DNA of 64,000 nucleotides from Bacteroidota bacterium (lineage in GTDB: Bacteria; Bacteroidota; Bacteroidia; AKYH767-A; 2013-40CM-41-45). The DNA lies in contig JADJFC010000006.1 of NCBI GenBank assembly GCA_016708785.1, forward strand, positions 62,001 through 126,000, written 5' to 3'. The translations under genes were made by a program, and so were the position numbers. Position 1 is the stretch's first letter. Every line of letters begins with the position of its first letter. Shown in pieces: positions 28,000-37,053 of this stretch. The notes below the pieces were generated by a model that saw only the letters and a list, made by a program, of their open reading frames with translations, made no database searches and was not told the DNA's origin.

Positions 28000-28118
28000 G
28001 TGGTAGTTTTTGATAAGACTGAGGGAGGAAGATATGGTTTAATTTTGGAGACTAAATGTAGACCCGGATTTATGGATTAAAATGATTATGCGATTTATCA
28101 GCTTATAATAGTAATAAA

Positions 28119-28682
28119 CTAGAAAATTGAAATATCTCCATAAAAATGGATAATTTCCATTTTCTTATTAAAAACAAAAAAATAGTCAGCAAAATAAGAT
28201 GACTTTGGAATTGAAATATAAACACGTACTATTGACAAATTTTCAAACTTCATTTCATTACTAAACTGAATAAAAACTCCATTACGTTTATCTGAATCTA
28301 TTCCATTTGAATCGAAAAATCTGACTACGTTTGAAGGATAAAAAAGCTGATACGATTCAGAATGCAACTTAATAAATTGCGAAGTGAAAGGGAGCGCTTT
28401 TATTGAATCATAAAATTGTTTTAAACTATCTACTCTAAATCGCTTTAAAGAATTGTCAAAATCTTTTAATGAAAGCCCAAACTGATCTCTGCAAAAAAAT
28501 ACATTTACTGTTGAATCCTTTTTTAATATCATTCTATCATCACTATTCTTATTCTTCAAATATTCAATGATTTTTATATCATAATTTGAATATTCATCAA
28601 CTTGGGAATATAGATTACCTGAAAGAAAAACTAATATTAAAACAATTCTACACCACATCCAATTGATTTTTTCATATTCCAT
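28119..28682 (-). CDS. Exported protein of unknown function
   Basis: 187 residues. The N-terminus MEYEKINWMWCRIVLILVFLSGNLYSQ carries a signal peptide. The mature part is mixed alpha/beta with no motif that I recognise; it ends FVFNKKMEIIHFYGDISIF. It has four bases between its start and the GH20 stop, so it is probably the tail of that transcript. The base composition is more AT-rich than the neighbours, so it may be a less conserved accessory gene. Confidence 0.65.
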   Translation of the reverse strand: MEYEKINWMWCRIVLILVFLSGNLYSQVDEYSNYDIKIIEYLKNKNSDDRMILKKDSTVNVFFCRDQFGLSLKDFDNSLKRFRVDSLKQFYDSIKALPFTSQFIKLHSESYQLFYPSNVVRFFDSNGIDSDKRNGVFIQFSNEMKFENLSIVRVYISIPKSSYFADYFFVFNKKMEIIHFYGDISIF

Positions 28683-28686
28683 CTAA

Positions 28687-30966
28687 CTAATTCACCGAAA
28701 TCTCGTCCACCATTATCCATGAATCATTTCCAGCCCCGGGAGCACCGGCTTGAATCTTACCTGCCGTTGTTGCTATTACCTTTACAAACCGAACTTCCTT
28801 TTTAGAAAATTTAATTGTTGCCTGTCGACCGGATTTTCTGATAGCTATCGAATCTAATTTTCCTACGCTTGTGAAGTCAATATTATTTTCGCTGACCAAT
28901 ACTTCCATAGATGATGGTGGATAGATCCAACTTACAGAGTCGCTTAGTACATCAAGCGTTACTTGTGAAATTCCACGAGCCATTCCAAGATCGATCGTTG
29001 CATTCAATCCGGTTTTTTGAAATCCTAGCCAGTCGTTTCCATTCCATGGCAGATTGCCAAGTATTCCATTTACCAGCGTAAATCCGCCGCCTTTGTTGTA
29101 TTCCGGATCCGGCTGGTCTTGCAAAACAATTTCTTTTCCTGTTGCATAATTCACCAAATAACGTTGCGAGAAAACATTCCCTTTCATTTGCGGTCCTTCG
29201 AAAAGTGCCGCTTTCAACATCATCGATTGATCGTAACTGAATTTCTTATCGTAGATCGGCGATGATGAATTTGGTTCTGTCATATTTGTAGTGTAACGAA
29301 TCTGTCCGTTAGGATAAGCACAAAGTAATTCAACATTGATTCCTCTGTCACCATTTGGTGTTACACGCGTGCTGATATCGTAAAAGGCTTTCGAATAATT
29401 TATATTCAAAAAAGATAACAATTTTGTATGCGATGACAAACGTGAAGCAAAAGACGAATAATCTTTTCTCTCTTTAGCAGTCCATGCAACTTCGGCAAGG
29501 GCTGCCATCCGTGGCATGGTCATGTATTCAACTTTTTTGAAGTCACCAATGTATTCTGTCCATAGATTTCCCTGTGTACCTAAAATATATTTCGCTTCAT
29601 CTGCACTTAAAACATCAGCTACCGGTTCAAATTTATAAACCATACTTAATGGCAAATATCCACCAATAGCAAGCGGCTCCGATGGACTCGTTGACTGGTA
29701 ATAATCGAAGTAACAATAGGCAGTTGGAGTCATTACAACATCGTGTTTCAATTTTGCGGCTTGCACTCCACCGGAATAACCTCGCCATGACATAATTGTT
29801 GCATCTTCTGCAATACCACCTTCTAAGATCTCATCCCAGCCAATCATTTTCTTATTTTTTGTTTGCAGAAATTTACCAATTCGTTGAACGAAATAACTTT
29901 GTAATTCATGTTCGTCTTTCAGCCCATTTCTTTTCATCAACTCCTGACAGAAAGGGCTCTCTTTCCATCGATCTTTTGGACATTCATCACCACCAATATG
30001 AATATACTTACCGGGAAACAGATCAGTAACCTCGGTAAGTACGTCTTCCAGAAAATTAAATGTCACATCCAATGGACAAAACACATCTTTAAAAACTCCC
30101 CATGAACGTCCAACTTCAAACGGACCCGAAGTACAAGCTAACATCGGATAAGCAGCCAATGCCGCAAGAGCATGGCCGGGCATTTCTATTTCTGGAACAA
30201 CAGTAATATGTCTTGCACTTGCATAAGCTACAACATCACGGATCTCATCCTGTGTGTAGAATCCACCGTATTGAATTGTATCATATCGTTCAGGAGTTTC
30301 ACTGTAGTGTCCGATCAAAGTTCCTTTTCTATAGGCACTGATTGAAGTGAGCTTAGGATATTTTTTTATTTCAATTCTCCATCCTTGATCATCAGTTAAG
30401 TGCCAATGAAATGTATTCAATTTATACATTGCCAAGTAATCCAAATACTTTTTTACTTCTTTCACCGTAAAGAAATGACGGCTAACATCAAGATGCATCC
30501 CTCGCCATGAAAAACGTGGTTCGTCTTCGATATTAACTGAAGCAACATGTAGCTTTGTCGTTTTTCCGGCAGGCAACAATTGGATGAGCGTCTGAATTCC
30601 ATAAAAAACACCGGCTCCACTCCCACCTTCGATTCGCACACTCATTGAATCAATCCGCAAAGTATATGCATCAGGTTTCATCGTTGCATTACGTTTCACT
30701 GAAACAGATTTTTTCTGCTTTGCGCCTATTGTCGATTTCAATGTGATTCCATAATGATCAGTAATGTAGGCTTGCAAAAAATTAAGATCATTAATTGCAT
30801 CTTCTGATTCACTATACAAAACAGTTGATTCATTGATCTCAAATCCTCCTTGCCCTATTTCCAGCTTTTGAGGAAGTGGTATTAATGGGAGATTGATCTG
30901 CTTTTGTGCCATGACTAAAGTTGTTACAACTAAAGATAGTGCAATCGTAAAGAATATTTTTTTCAT
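28687..30966 (-). CDS. GH20 beta-N-acetylhexosaminidase
   Basis: Removes terminal beta-GlcNAc (or GalNAc) by substrate-assisted catalysis. 759 residues from ATG 30966. The signal peptide MKKIFFTIALSLVVTTLVMA is followed by a GH20b domain (LPLIPLPQKLEIGQGGFEINEST). The catalytic barrel has WRGMHLDVSRHFF, TFHWHLTDDQGWRIEIKKYPKL and the Asp-Glu pair in IHIGGDECPKDRW. A chitobiase-C-like segment and a discoidin-like domain (DWLGFQKTGLNATIDLGMARG ... VRFVKVIATTAGK) close the protein. This C-terminal layout matches the GH92 protein at 17141. The ROK kinase gene ends 16 bases upstream, so they form one unit. Confidence 0.96.
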   Translation of the reverse strand: MKKIFFTIALSLVVTTLVMAQKQINLPLIPLPQKLEIGQGGFEINESTVLYSESEDAINDLNFLQAYITDHYGITLKSTIGAKQKKSVSVKRNATMKPDAYTLRIDSMSVRIEGGSGAGVFYGIQTLIQLLPAGKTTKLHVASVNIEDEPRFSWRGMHLDVSRHFFTVKEVKKYLDYLAMYKLNTFHWHLTDDQGWRIEIKKYPKLTSISAYRKGTLIGHYSETPERYDTIQYGGFYTQDEIRDVVAYASARHITVVPEIEMPGHALAALAAYPMLACTSGPFEVGRSWGVFKDVFCPLDVTFNFLEDVLTEVTDLFPGKYIHIGGDECPKDRWKESPFCQELMKRNGLKDEHELQSYFVQRIGKFLQTKNKKMIGWDEILEGGIAEDATIMSWRGYSGGVQAAKLKHDVVMTPTAYCYFDYYQSTSPSEPLAIGGYLPLSMVYKFEPVADVLSADEAKYILGTQGNLWTEYIGDFKKVEYMTMPRMAALAEVAWTAKERKDYSSFASRLSSHTKLLSFLNINYSKAFYDISTRVTPNGDRGINVELLCAYPNGQIRYTTNMTEPNSSSPIYDKKFSYDQSMMLKAALFEGPQMKGNVFSQRYLVNYATGKEIVLQDQPDPEYNKGGGFTLVNGILGNLPWNGNDWLGFQKTGLNATIDLGMARGISQVTLDVLSDSVSWIYPPSSMEVLVSENNIDFTSVGKLDSIAIRKSGRQATIKFSKKEVRFVKVIATTAGKIQAGAPGAGNDSWIMVDEISVN

Positions 30967-30982
30967 TCCTTTATTAAATTGG

Positions 30983-31947
30983 TTAAGCAATAGTTTTTAA
31001 TTCATTCCATGCCAATGATGCAGCCCCTAAGAGCGCTGCATCATTTTCTGGCAATCCCGACACTACGATCTTGATCTTATTCTTATAGATACTCAGCAAA
31101 TTCTTTTCAAAACTGAGAATGGTAGGAGTCAATAATAATTCACCGGCATTTGCCAATCCACCGAAAAGAAAAAATGCTTTTGGACTAGTGTACACTACAC
31201 TGTTTGCAAGCGCAAATCCAAGGATCTCGCCTGTATAATTGAATGCATAAAATGCATCTTCATCGCCTGCCATTGCGCGATCGTAAATGTATTTAGCATT
31301 AATTATTCCTCGATCTATTTTTGAACTATTCTCCGGATCATTACCGGCAAGAATTTCGAGATAGGTTTTTACCAGGCCTGTTGCGCTACAATATTGTTCC
31401 AGACAACCTTTCCGTCCACATCCACACTGACGTCCATGTTGTATAACGATACAATGCCCCATCTCTCCTGCAAATCCATCATGGCCATAAACTAAATTTC
31501 CATTGACAACAATACCACTTCCTAACCCTGTTCCGAGTGTAACGAAAATAAAATCCTTGATATCCTTTGCGTCTCCGAAAAACATTTCTCCATTGCTGCA
31601 GCATTGGCATCGTTAGTTAAAAATGCCGGCACATTCATTTTTTCGGAAAACATTTTCGCAACGGGAATCACACCATACCACGTAAGATTCGGAGCAAACT
31701 CAACTGTTCCGGAAAAATAATTTCCATTAGGAGCACCGATACCAATCCCACGAAGATCGTTTTCACTTCCTGAAGACGCGAGAGCAGATTTCATGTCGTC
31801 ACATACACGACTGATCAGATCATTAGGGTCAGCAGATTTTCCGGTGGGAACTTCATTTTTGTAAATGATATTTCCAGCCTGATCAATAAATGCAAAAGAC
31901 GTGTTGGTTCCGCCGATATCAATTCCGGCGCAGAACGGTTGATTCAT
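30983..31947 (-). CDS. ROK family sugar kinase (probable GlcNAc kinase), frameshifted
   Basis: Likely phosphorylates GlcNAc or a related sugar released by the GH20 enzyme; the exact sugar is inferred. About 321 residues when restored. The ATP/phosphate motif AGIDIGGTNTSFAF is at the N-terminus, then GIGIGAPNGNYFSG and NDANAAAMGEM. The zinc-binding segment CGCGRKGCLEQYCSATGL is complete. The frame breaks at 31590-31591: one more G turns AMEKCFSET into AMGEMFFGDAKDIKDF, matching the family. The terminator at 32013 separates it from cspA. Confidence 0.88.
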
Positions 31948-32012
31948 AGTTAGGTTTGTAATGACGAATGTAGAAATTAGTTTTGAGTTTTATGAATAGA
32001 AAAATTGAGGTC

Positions 32013-32047
32013 ACAAAAAAAGGCCACTCATAAAGAGTAGCCTTTCA
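32013..32047 (-). terminator. Rho-independent terminator of cspA
   Basis: Read on the reverse strand: AAAGGCTACTC, loop TTTAT, GAGTGGCCTTT, then T's. The stem has one mismatch. It closes the cspA transcript before the ROK kinase gene. Confidence 0.9.
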
Positions 32048-32065
32048 TGCTTAACAGTTTTGCTG

Positions 32066-32260
32066 TTATTGTAGCTTGCGAACGTTTACAGCGTTCTGTC
32101 CTTTTTTTCCATCTACGATCTCAAATTCAACAGAATCGTTTTCACGAATTTTGTCGATTAATCCACTGTGATGAACAAAAACTTCAGCGTTGTTGTCGTC
32201 TACAACAACGAATCCATATCCTTTAGATTCGTTGAAGAATTTTACTTTACCGGTTTTCAT
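32066..32260 (-). CDS. cspA: Cold-shock domain protein
   Basis: A 64-residue single-domain nucleic-acid-binding protein (RNA chaperone type). RNP1 is KGYGFVVV and RNP2 is VFVHHS, with the N-terminal MKTGKVKFFN intact. It is a monocistronic gene, with a clear promoter at 32363, a leader of about 95 bases and a terminator at 32013. The gene symbol is by family; orthology to a specific Csp cannot be stated. Confidence 0.95.
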   Translation of the reverse strand: MKTGKVKFFNESKGYGFVVVDDNNAEVFVHHSGLIDKIRENDSVEFEIVDGKKGQNAVNVRKLQ

Positions 32261-32362
32261 TTGGTAATAAATATTAATCTCTCGTCTGAAGCAATCGGGC
32301 CCGCAACACGATTGTTCAAACGAATAATTGATTGTTTAAATAGCGGGCGTTAATTATGGGGT

Positions 32363-32393
32363 CAAAGGTAGGATAATATTAATATCCACCAAA
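32363..32393 (-). promoter_or_regulatory. Promoter of cspA
   Basis: On the reverse strand: TTTG at 32393-32390, 19 bases, then TACCTTTG at 32370-32363. This is a perfect match to TTTG-N19-TAnnTTTG. The start codon is about 100 bases further on. The leader contains GCCCGC and GCGGGC (32299-32304 and 32343-32348), which could pair. Confidence 0.7.
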
Positions 32394-32401
32394 TTAGCAC
32401 T

Positions 32402-32851
32402 TTACATAGCTGCCAAAAGATCTTTTACCAGTTGCGAAACCAATTTATTATCAGCTTTTCCTGCAAAGTTCTTTGATGCCGCTCCCATTACTTTGCCAAG
32501 ATCTGCGGGACCTTTTGCCCCAACTTGAGCTATAATCGCCTGAATTCCCGCTTTAATCTCGTCTTCGCCCATCATTTTTGGAAGATATTTCTCTATCACT
32601 TCAATCTCATCGATCTCCGTTTTTGCCAGATCTTCGCGATTTTGCTGCTTATAAATATCGACTGACTCTTTTCTTTGTTTAACAAGTTTCTGCAAAATCT
32701 TCAACTCATCAGCCTCAGTCACAGCATCGGCACCGGAAGTTTTCGCTAACAGCAAAGCTGATTTTACCGCTCTCAACCCTCTAAGTGCTGCTTCATTTTT
32801 TGACAGCATGGCTGCTTTCAGGTCGGTGTTTATTTTTTCTTCTAAAGTCAT
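32402..32851 (-). CDS. YqeY-like (GatB/YqeY domain) protein
   Basis: 149 residues from the ATG at 32851 (MTLEEKINTDLKAAMLSKN). The family blocks are MLSKNEAALRGLRAVKSALLLAKT, VKQRKESVDIYKQQNREDLAKTEIDEIEVIEKYLPKMM, and a C-terminal helical domain GKVMGAASKNFAGKADNKLVSQLVKDLLAAM. This C-terminal part resembles the tRNA-recruiting tail of GatB. The function of stand-alone YqeY is not established. Some in-frame codons upstream of 32851 exist but do not match the family. Confidence 0.9.
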   Translation of the reverse strand: MTLEEKINTDLKAAMLSKNEAALRGLRAVKSALLLAKTSGADAVTEADELKILQKLVKQRKESVDIYKQQNREDLAKTEIDEIEVIEKYLPKMMGEDEIKAGIQAIIAQVGAKGPADLGKVMGAASKNFAGKADNKLVSQLVKDLLAAM

Positions 32852-32908
32852 TGTGTGAATTTTGGGTAAAGGTACTCTGCTGAGGGCAAAGTTCAAAGCC
32901 TTGGTTGA

Positions 32909-32955
32909 AGTCAAAAGTCAGTCCCGATAGCTATCGGTATCAAAAGTCAAAATGG
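32909..32955. repeat. Composite palindromic repeat (family D, copy 2)
   Basis: The core TCCCGATAGCTATCGGTA is at 32922-32939, flanked by AAGTCAAAAGTCAG and TCAAAAGTCAAAAT. It is the reverse complement of the unit at 3261-3308 over about 46 positions, with few changes. Confidence 0.8.
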
Positions 32956-32979
32956 GTACTTCCATTGCAGTTGCGTAAC

Positions 32980-33204
32980 ACACTTCAAACTCACACTCAC
33001 ACTGTCTATAGTTTAGGTTTAAAATATAACTGGAGTGTGAGTTTGAGTTGGGGTGTGGAGTGTGGTTGGTAGGTAACCATTGTTGGTAGAGGTATTTATG
33101 ATGTGGTTGCACGTCACACTTCGCACCCAAACTCAAACTCACACTGTGCCTGATTTAGGTTTATTATAGAACGGAGTGTGAGTTGGAGTGTGGAGTGTGG
33201 TTGG
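32980..33204. repeat. Tandem pair of ACTCACAC-word hairpins (family E)
   Basis: Copy 1 at about 32980-33068 and copy 2 at about 33115-33204. In each, a left arm of CAAACTCACACT words is followed by a spacer containing GATTTAGGTTT or GTTTAGGTTT, and a right arm GGAGTGTGAGTT...GGAGTGTGGTTGG. The arms pair with each other. The copies lie between the YqeY-like gene and the ftsZ terminator. Confidence 0.85.
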
Positions 33205-33223
33205 AAGTATACCAAGGCTATGT

Positions 33224-33257
33224 TCAAAAAAAAGCCTCCCGGGGAGGAGGCTTCTTG
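33224..33257 (-). terminator. Rho-independent terminator after ftsZ
   Basis: On the reverse strand: AGCCTCCTCCCCGGGAGGCT followed by eight T. The stem GCCTCC/GGGAGGC is strong. It marks the end of the division and cell wall cluster. Confidence 0.92.
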
Positions 33258-33326
33258 GAACAAAACGAAACTTAACATGGAAACTATTTTGGGCCGCATG
33301 TTAAAACGGCTTACACGAGATTTTTA

Positions 33327-34844
33327 TTAGTCGACGTTGTCGTGAAGAAATGAATTGTTTTGACGCAATTCTGTTTTCTTATCTTCTTCGTTGCTTAATG
33401 TATATCTGGATACGCTTGACTCACTTGAATGTGGAACTGAATCAAGTTTAATATTTCTTCTTTTGAAAGCAGGCTCTTTTTCCATATCAGAAACATTTGC
33501 ATTTCCGATTCTGTAGCTGAGTTGCTTTAACTTTGTTACGCGCTCGCGTGCTTTACGAAGTTGTTCATCTGTTTCATCTTCCACAGTATGATCATAAAGA
33601 TCATAAACAACTTGATCGTTCTTATTCGAATTCTCATCGCGCTTTTCAGCAACAGGAACTGAAATAGTATTCTCACGACTTGCATTTGGATTGAAATCAA
33701 ATGTTACTTCGCGACTTTCAACTGCTTGAACATTTGTATCAGCCGGAATGTCTTTCTTTAGAATCGGCTCATTGAAATTCAATTCAGGTATTGCAGGCGT
33801 CGGAACTACCGGAGCAACAGCATCATCCAACTTGTGAATTGTTTTTGTTGCTTCTTTAGCTTTCACTTGTTCAGTACCGATCTCTTCGCGTGTTTTGAAA
33901 CCTGTTGCGATGATCGTAACTAACAATTTCTCCCCTAAACTTTCATCTGTACAATTTCCCCAGATGATATCTGCTGTAAGACCTGCTTGTTCCTGAATGA
34001 AATCTGTGATGTCACCAATCTCATCCATCGTTACTTCTTTAGAACCGGAAGCAACATTCATTAATATATAACGTGCTCCTTTGATATTATTATCGTTCAA
34101 CAACGGAGAAGCTAATGCTTGCTCTACTGCTTTGGTTGCACGATGCTCGCCTTCTGAAATTGAAGAACCCATGATAGCAACACCGCTATTCTGAACTGCC
34201 GTTTTCACATCTTCAAAATCGACGTTGATGTATCCTGTTACTGTGATGATCTCAGCAATACCTCTTGCAGCTGTTGTAAGGATATTATCTGCATGAGAGA
34301 ATGCATCTGACAAATTCAAATTGCCAAACATTTCTCTAAGTTTCTGATTTCTGATGATCAAAATTGTATCAACACTGTTCTTCAGTGCTTCGATACCATC
34401 ATCAGCTTGTTGTTTTCTTTTCTTTCCTTCGAATTCGAAAGGAATAGTAACGATACCGACAGTAAGAATCCCCATTTCTCTCGCTGTTTGCGCAATAATA
34501 GGAGCAGCACCTGTTCCAGTACCTCCGCCCATACCGGCAGTGATGAAGACCATGCGAGTATCTGCAAGTAAAAATTTGCGGATGTCTTCGATGTTTTCGA
34601 TTGCTGCATTTCTTCCTACTTCAGGAATTGAACCGGCACCACGACCTTCGGTCAGACTACTTCCCAGTTGAATTTTTGTCGGCACCGGCGACATTTCTAA
34701 TGCCTGAGCGTCCGTATTACAGACGACAAACTCTACGCCTTTGATTCCTTGACGATACATATGGTTAACAGCATTGCTGCCACCACCGCCTACGCCAATT
34801 ACTTTGATGATGGACCCCTTGTCCTTTAGAAGATCGAATTCCAT
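33327..34844 (-). CDS. ftsZ: Cell division GTPase FtsZ
   Basis: Tubulin-like protein that forms the Z-ring. 505 residues. GTP-binding: VIGVGGGGSNAVNHM near 15-29 and the signature GGGTGTGAAP at 106-115; the T7 loop lies in GYINVDFEDVKT. After about residue 320 comes a long variable linker of some 170 residues rich in Glu, Asn and Ser. The conserved C-terminal peptide for FtsA binding is RQNNSFLHDNVD, in the Bacteroidota form. Last gene of the dcw cluster, with a 78-base gap from ftsA, which may hold its own promoter. Confidence 0.98.
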   Translation of the reverse strand: MEFDLLKDKGSIIKVIGVGGGGSNAVNHMYRQGIKGVEFVVCNTDAQALEMSPVPTKIQLGSSLTEGRGAGSIPEVGRNAAIENIEDIRKFLLADTRMVFITAGMGGGTGTGAAPIIAQTAREMGILTVGIVTIPFEFEGKKRKQQADDGIEALKNSVDTILIIRNQKLREMFGNLNLSDAFSHADNILTTAARGIAEIITVTGYINVDFEDVKTAVQNSGVAIMGSSISEGEHRATKAVEQALASPLLNDNNIKGARYILMNVASGSKEVTMDEIGDITDFIQEQAGLTADIIWGNCTDESLGEKLLVTIIATGFKTREEIGTEQVKAKEATKTIHKLDDAVAPVVPTPAIPELNFNEPILKKDIPADTNVQAVESREVTFDFNPNASRENTISVPVAEKRDENSNKNDQVVYDLYDHTVEDETDEQLRKARERVTKLKQLSYRIGNANVSDMEKEPAFKRRNIKLDSVPHSSESSVSRYTLSNEEDKKTELRQNNSFLHDNVD

Positions 34845-34922
34845 GTTGAAAATTTTTTGTGTTAAGTTTTGTTGATAGTTCCGTTGTGTATTCTTTTGAT
34901 TACTGATGAATAAATCAGCTTA

Positions 34923-36242
34923 TTATAGTTCCTTGTCTTTCTCTTCTTTGAAGATATCAGCGATAATTTCAAATAGTGATGGACGAGGTGTTCCTTGAAT
35001 GACTTTATCTTTTTTCATTTTGTCAGCGCGGGAGTTTTTAGGAATTTCAACTTCCTGAACTTTTGCCGACTGACTTTTTCTTGTCTTATCCAGATCATGA
35101 AACCCTTTGATAACAAGTCCTACACCTGTTGCATACATCGGACTTTTCAAATCGTCAGCACCTTTTCCTAAATGTTCGTTAGGATAACCAACACGTGTGT
35201 CCATTCCTGTGATGAATTCAACAAGTTGAACGATATGACGTAATTGAGCACCACCACCTGTGATCACAATTCCGGCGATCAATTTCTTTTCAAAGCCTGA
35301 ATTGCGGATCTCGAAATGTACATGTTCGATGATCTCTTCCATTCTCGCCTGAATGATGTGTGAAAGATTTTTCACAGAGATCTCACGCGGTTCTCTTCCA
35401 CGTAATCCGGGAATTGAAACGATCTCATTTTCCAGATTTTCACTCGCCAATGCTGAACCGAATTTTATTTTCAATAATTCAGCCTGATTGCGAATGATTG
35501 AGCAACCCATTTTAATATCTTCAGTGATCACATTTCCACCGAAAGGAATAACGGCAGTGTGACGAATGATACCATCCTGGAAAATTGCTACATCTGTTGT
35601 TCCACCACCGATATCAACCAATACAACTCCGGCTTCTTTCTCTTCTTCAGTTAAAACTGCTTCAGAAGATGCAAGCGGCTCAAGATATAAACCCTTCGTC
35701 TCTAAAGAAGAACGGTCAACGCATTTGTAAATATTCTTAGCAGCAGTGATCTGACCTGTGATGATATGACAATTCGCTTCAAGACGCACGCCGGACATTC
35801 CGATCGGATTCTTTATGCCTTGTTCGTTATCAATGATGTATTCCTGTGGAATAACATGAATGATTTTCTCACCCGGAGGCATAGCTAATTTGTACATGTC
35901 ATCAACGATAGCATCAATATCTCCCTGGTTGATCTCATCATCCAAGGAGTTACGGGTCCGCATTCCGCGATGTTGTAAACTTTTTATATGCTGACCGGCA
36001 ATTCCAACGTACACCGAACCGATATCTACCTTTGATTTTTCAGAAGCCTCAGCCACTGACAATTTGATAGATTCAATTGTGTTCACGATGTTCGTCACCA
36101 CTCCGCGTGTAACGCCAAGTGATTCGCTTTTTCCATAACCTAAAATGTCAATCTTGCCGAATTCATTTCTCCGACCTACAATGGTGCAAATCTTTGTTGT
36201 TCCAATGTCAAGACCAACTACGATATCTTCATTTTTTTCCAT
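34923..36242 (-). CDS. ftsA: Cell division protein FtsA
   Basis: Actin-fold ATPase that tethers FtsZ to the membrane. 439 residues from ATG 36242 (MEKNEDIVVGLDIGTTKICTIVG). The phosphate loops IVVGLDIGTTK and VVLVDIGGGTTDVAIF and the adenosine motif IAGIVITGGGAQLRHIV are intact. The 1C domain (VYVGIAGQHIKSLQHRGMR) is present. The C-terminal amphipathic helix is PRPSLFEIIADIFKEEKDKEL. It starts one base after the ftsQ stop. Confidence 0.97.
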   Translation of the reverse strand: MEKNEDIVVGLDIGTTKICTIVGRRNEFGKIDILGYGKSESLGVTRGVVTNIVNTIESIKLSVAEASEKSKVDIGSVYVGIAGQHIKSLQHRGMRTRNSLDDEINQGDIDAIVDDMYKLAMPPGEKIIHVIPQEYIIDNEQGIKNPIGMSGVRLEANCHIITGQITAAKNIYKCVDRSSLETKGLYLEPLASSEAVLTEEEKEAGVVLVDIGGGTTDVAIFQDGIIRHTAVIPFGGNVITEDIKMGCSIIRNQAELLKIKFGSALASENLENEIVSIPGLRGREPREISVKNLSHIIQARMEEIIEHVHFEIRNSGFEKKLIAGIVITGGGAQLRHIVQLVEFITGMDTRVGYPNEHLGKGADDLKSPMYATGVGLVIKGFHDLDKTRKSQSAKVQEVEIPKNSRADKMKKDKVIQGTPRPSLFEIIADIFKEEKDKEL

Positions 36243-36243
36243 A

Positions 36244-37053
36244 TCACTTTTTTGTGCAAACAACCTGACCTTCGTATTTCAGATTGATAGTTTTGTATTT
36301 GTTCCAACCTGTTTTGTTCAATCCTTCATGGTAAAACAAAAACAGTTTATTCAATTTCTTTTCGAGCCCTTCACTACTTCCTAAAATGATGTTCTGACTT
36401 CCTACTCTCGGTATCAATTCAATGTCACCATTCACATTTATATAAAGCTGCTCAATCTGTGCACTCCAGAATTCATGTCGGTAGATGTAATCAGCTACAT
36501 GAAATATTTCATCGATCCTTGAAAGTTTAATTGCAGTATCTCTCTTTTCCCCGTCGTATACTGTAACTCTTCTTTCAGATTCCGTATCGAAAATAAAACC
36601 ATTTGCAACCGTTACTCTCGCTGTGTAAGTACTTGACAAAGGCATGAAAACACCTTGATCATCAATGTAGAAACTCTCGTCCTTCTGGTTCACAATTCGC
36701 ACGATGGGCGTGCGCTGCTTTACTTCAATATTGATCTTTCCATCAATGGTTGAAAATACTTCAGCATCAGCGATGAAAGGGTTTGTGTTGATGATTTTTT
36801 CCAACAAACTAATGTTAATAGAACTTAAAGGTTTTCCCTTCAAATTACCGAACTTATTATTCACCAATTCCATGATCTCTTGCTCTTCAACGAAGTTATG
36901 CCCCATGGTATCCTTGATCACAACCTGAACTGCCGTACACGGCATACTTTTCTGACCATGCTCTGCAAAACCCAAGGTCACCAAAAAGGCAACGACAACG
37001 ATTGCATACGCTGAAATGAGCATTATTCTCTTACGTTTCGGATTCTCATTCAT
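36244..37053 (-). CDS. ftsQ: Cell division protein FtsQ
   Basis: Bitopic divisome scaffold. 269 residues: a short cytoplasmic start MNENPKRKR, one membrane helix MLISAYAIVVVAFLVTLGFA, then a POTRA-like domain (VVIKDTMGHNFVEEQEIMELVNNKFGNLKGKPLSSINISLLEKIINTNPFIADAEVF) and an FtsQ beta domain. The ATG overlaps the murC stop by four bases. The call rests on topology and position as well as the POTRA pattern. Confidence 0.92.
   Translation of the reverse strand: MNENPKRKRIMLISAYAIVVVAFLVTLGFAEHGQKSMPCTAVQVVIKDTMGHNFVEEQEIMELVNNKFGNLKGKPLSSINISLLEKIINTNPFIADAEVFSTIDGKINIEVKQRTPIVRIVNQKDESFYIDDQGVFMPLSSTYTARVTVANGFIFDTESERRVTVYDGEKRDTAIKLSRIDEIFHVADYIYRHEFWSAQIEQLYINVNGDIELIPRVGSQNIILGSSEGLEKKLNKLFLFYHEGLNKTGWNKYKTINLKYEGQVVCTKK

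Noticed and set aside
34354..34671. Forward 105-residue frame antisense to ftsZ
   Set aside because: Shadow of the conserved GTPase; composition mirrors the complementary codons.
33327..34844. Long FtsZ tail as a fusion domain
   Set aside because: It has low-complexity linker character and a normal C-terminal peptide.
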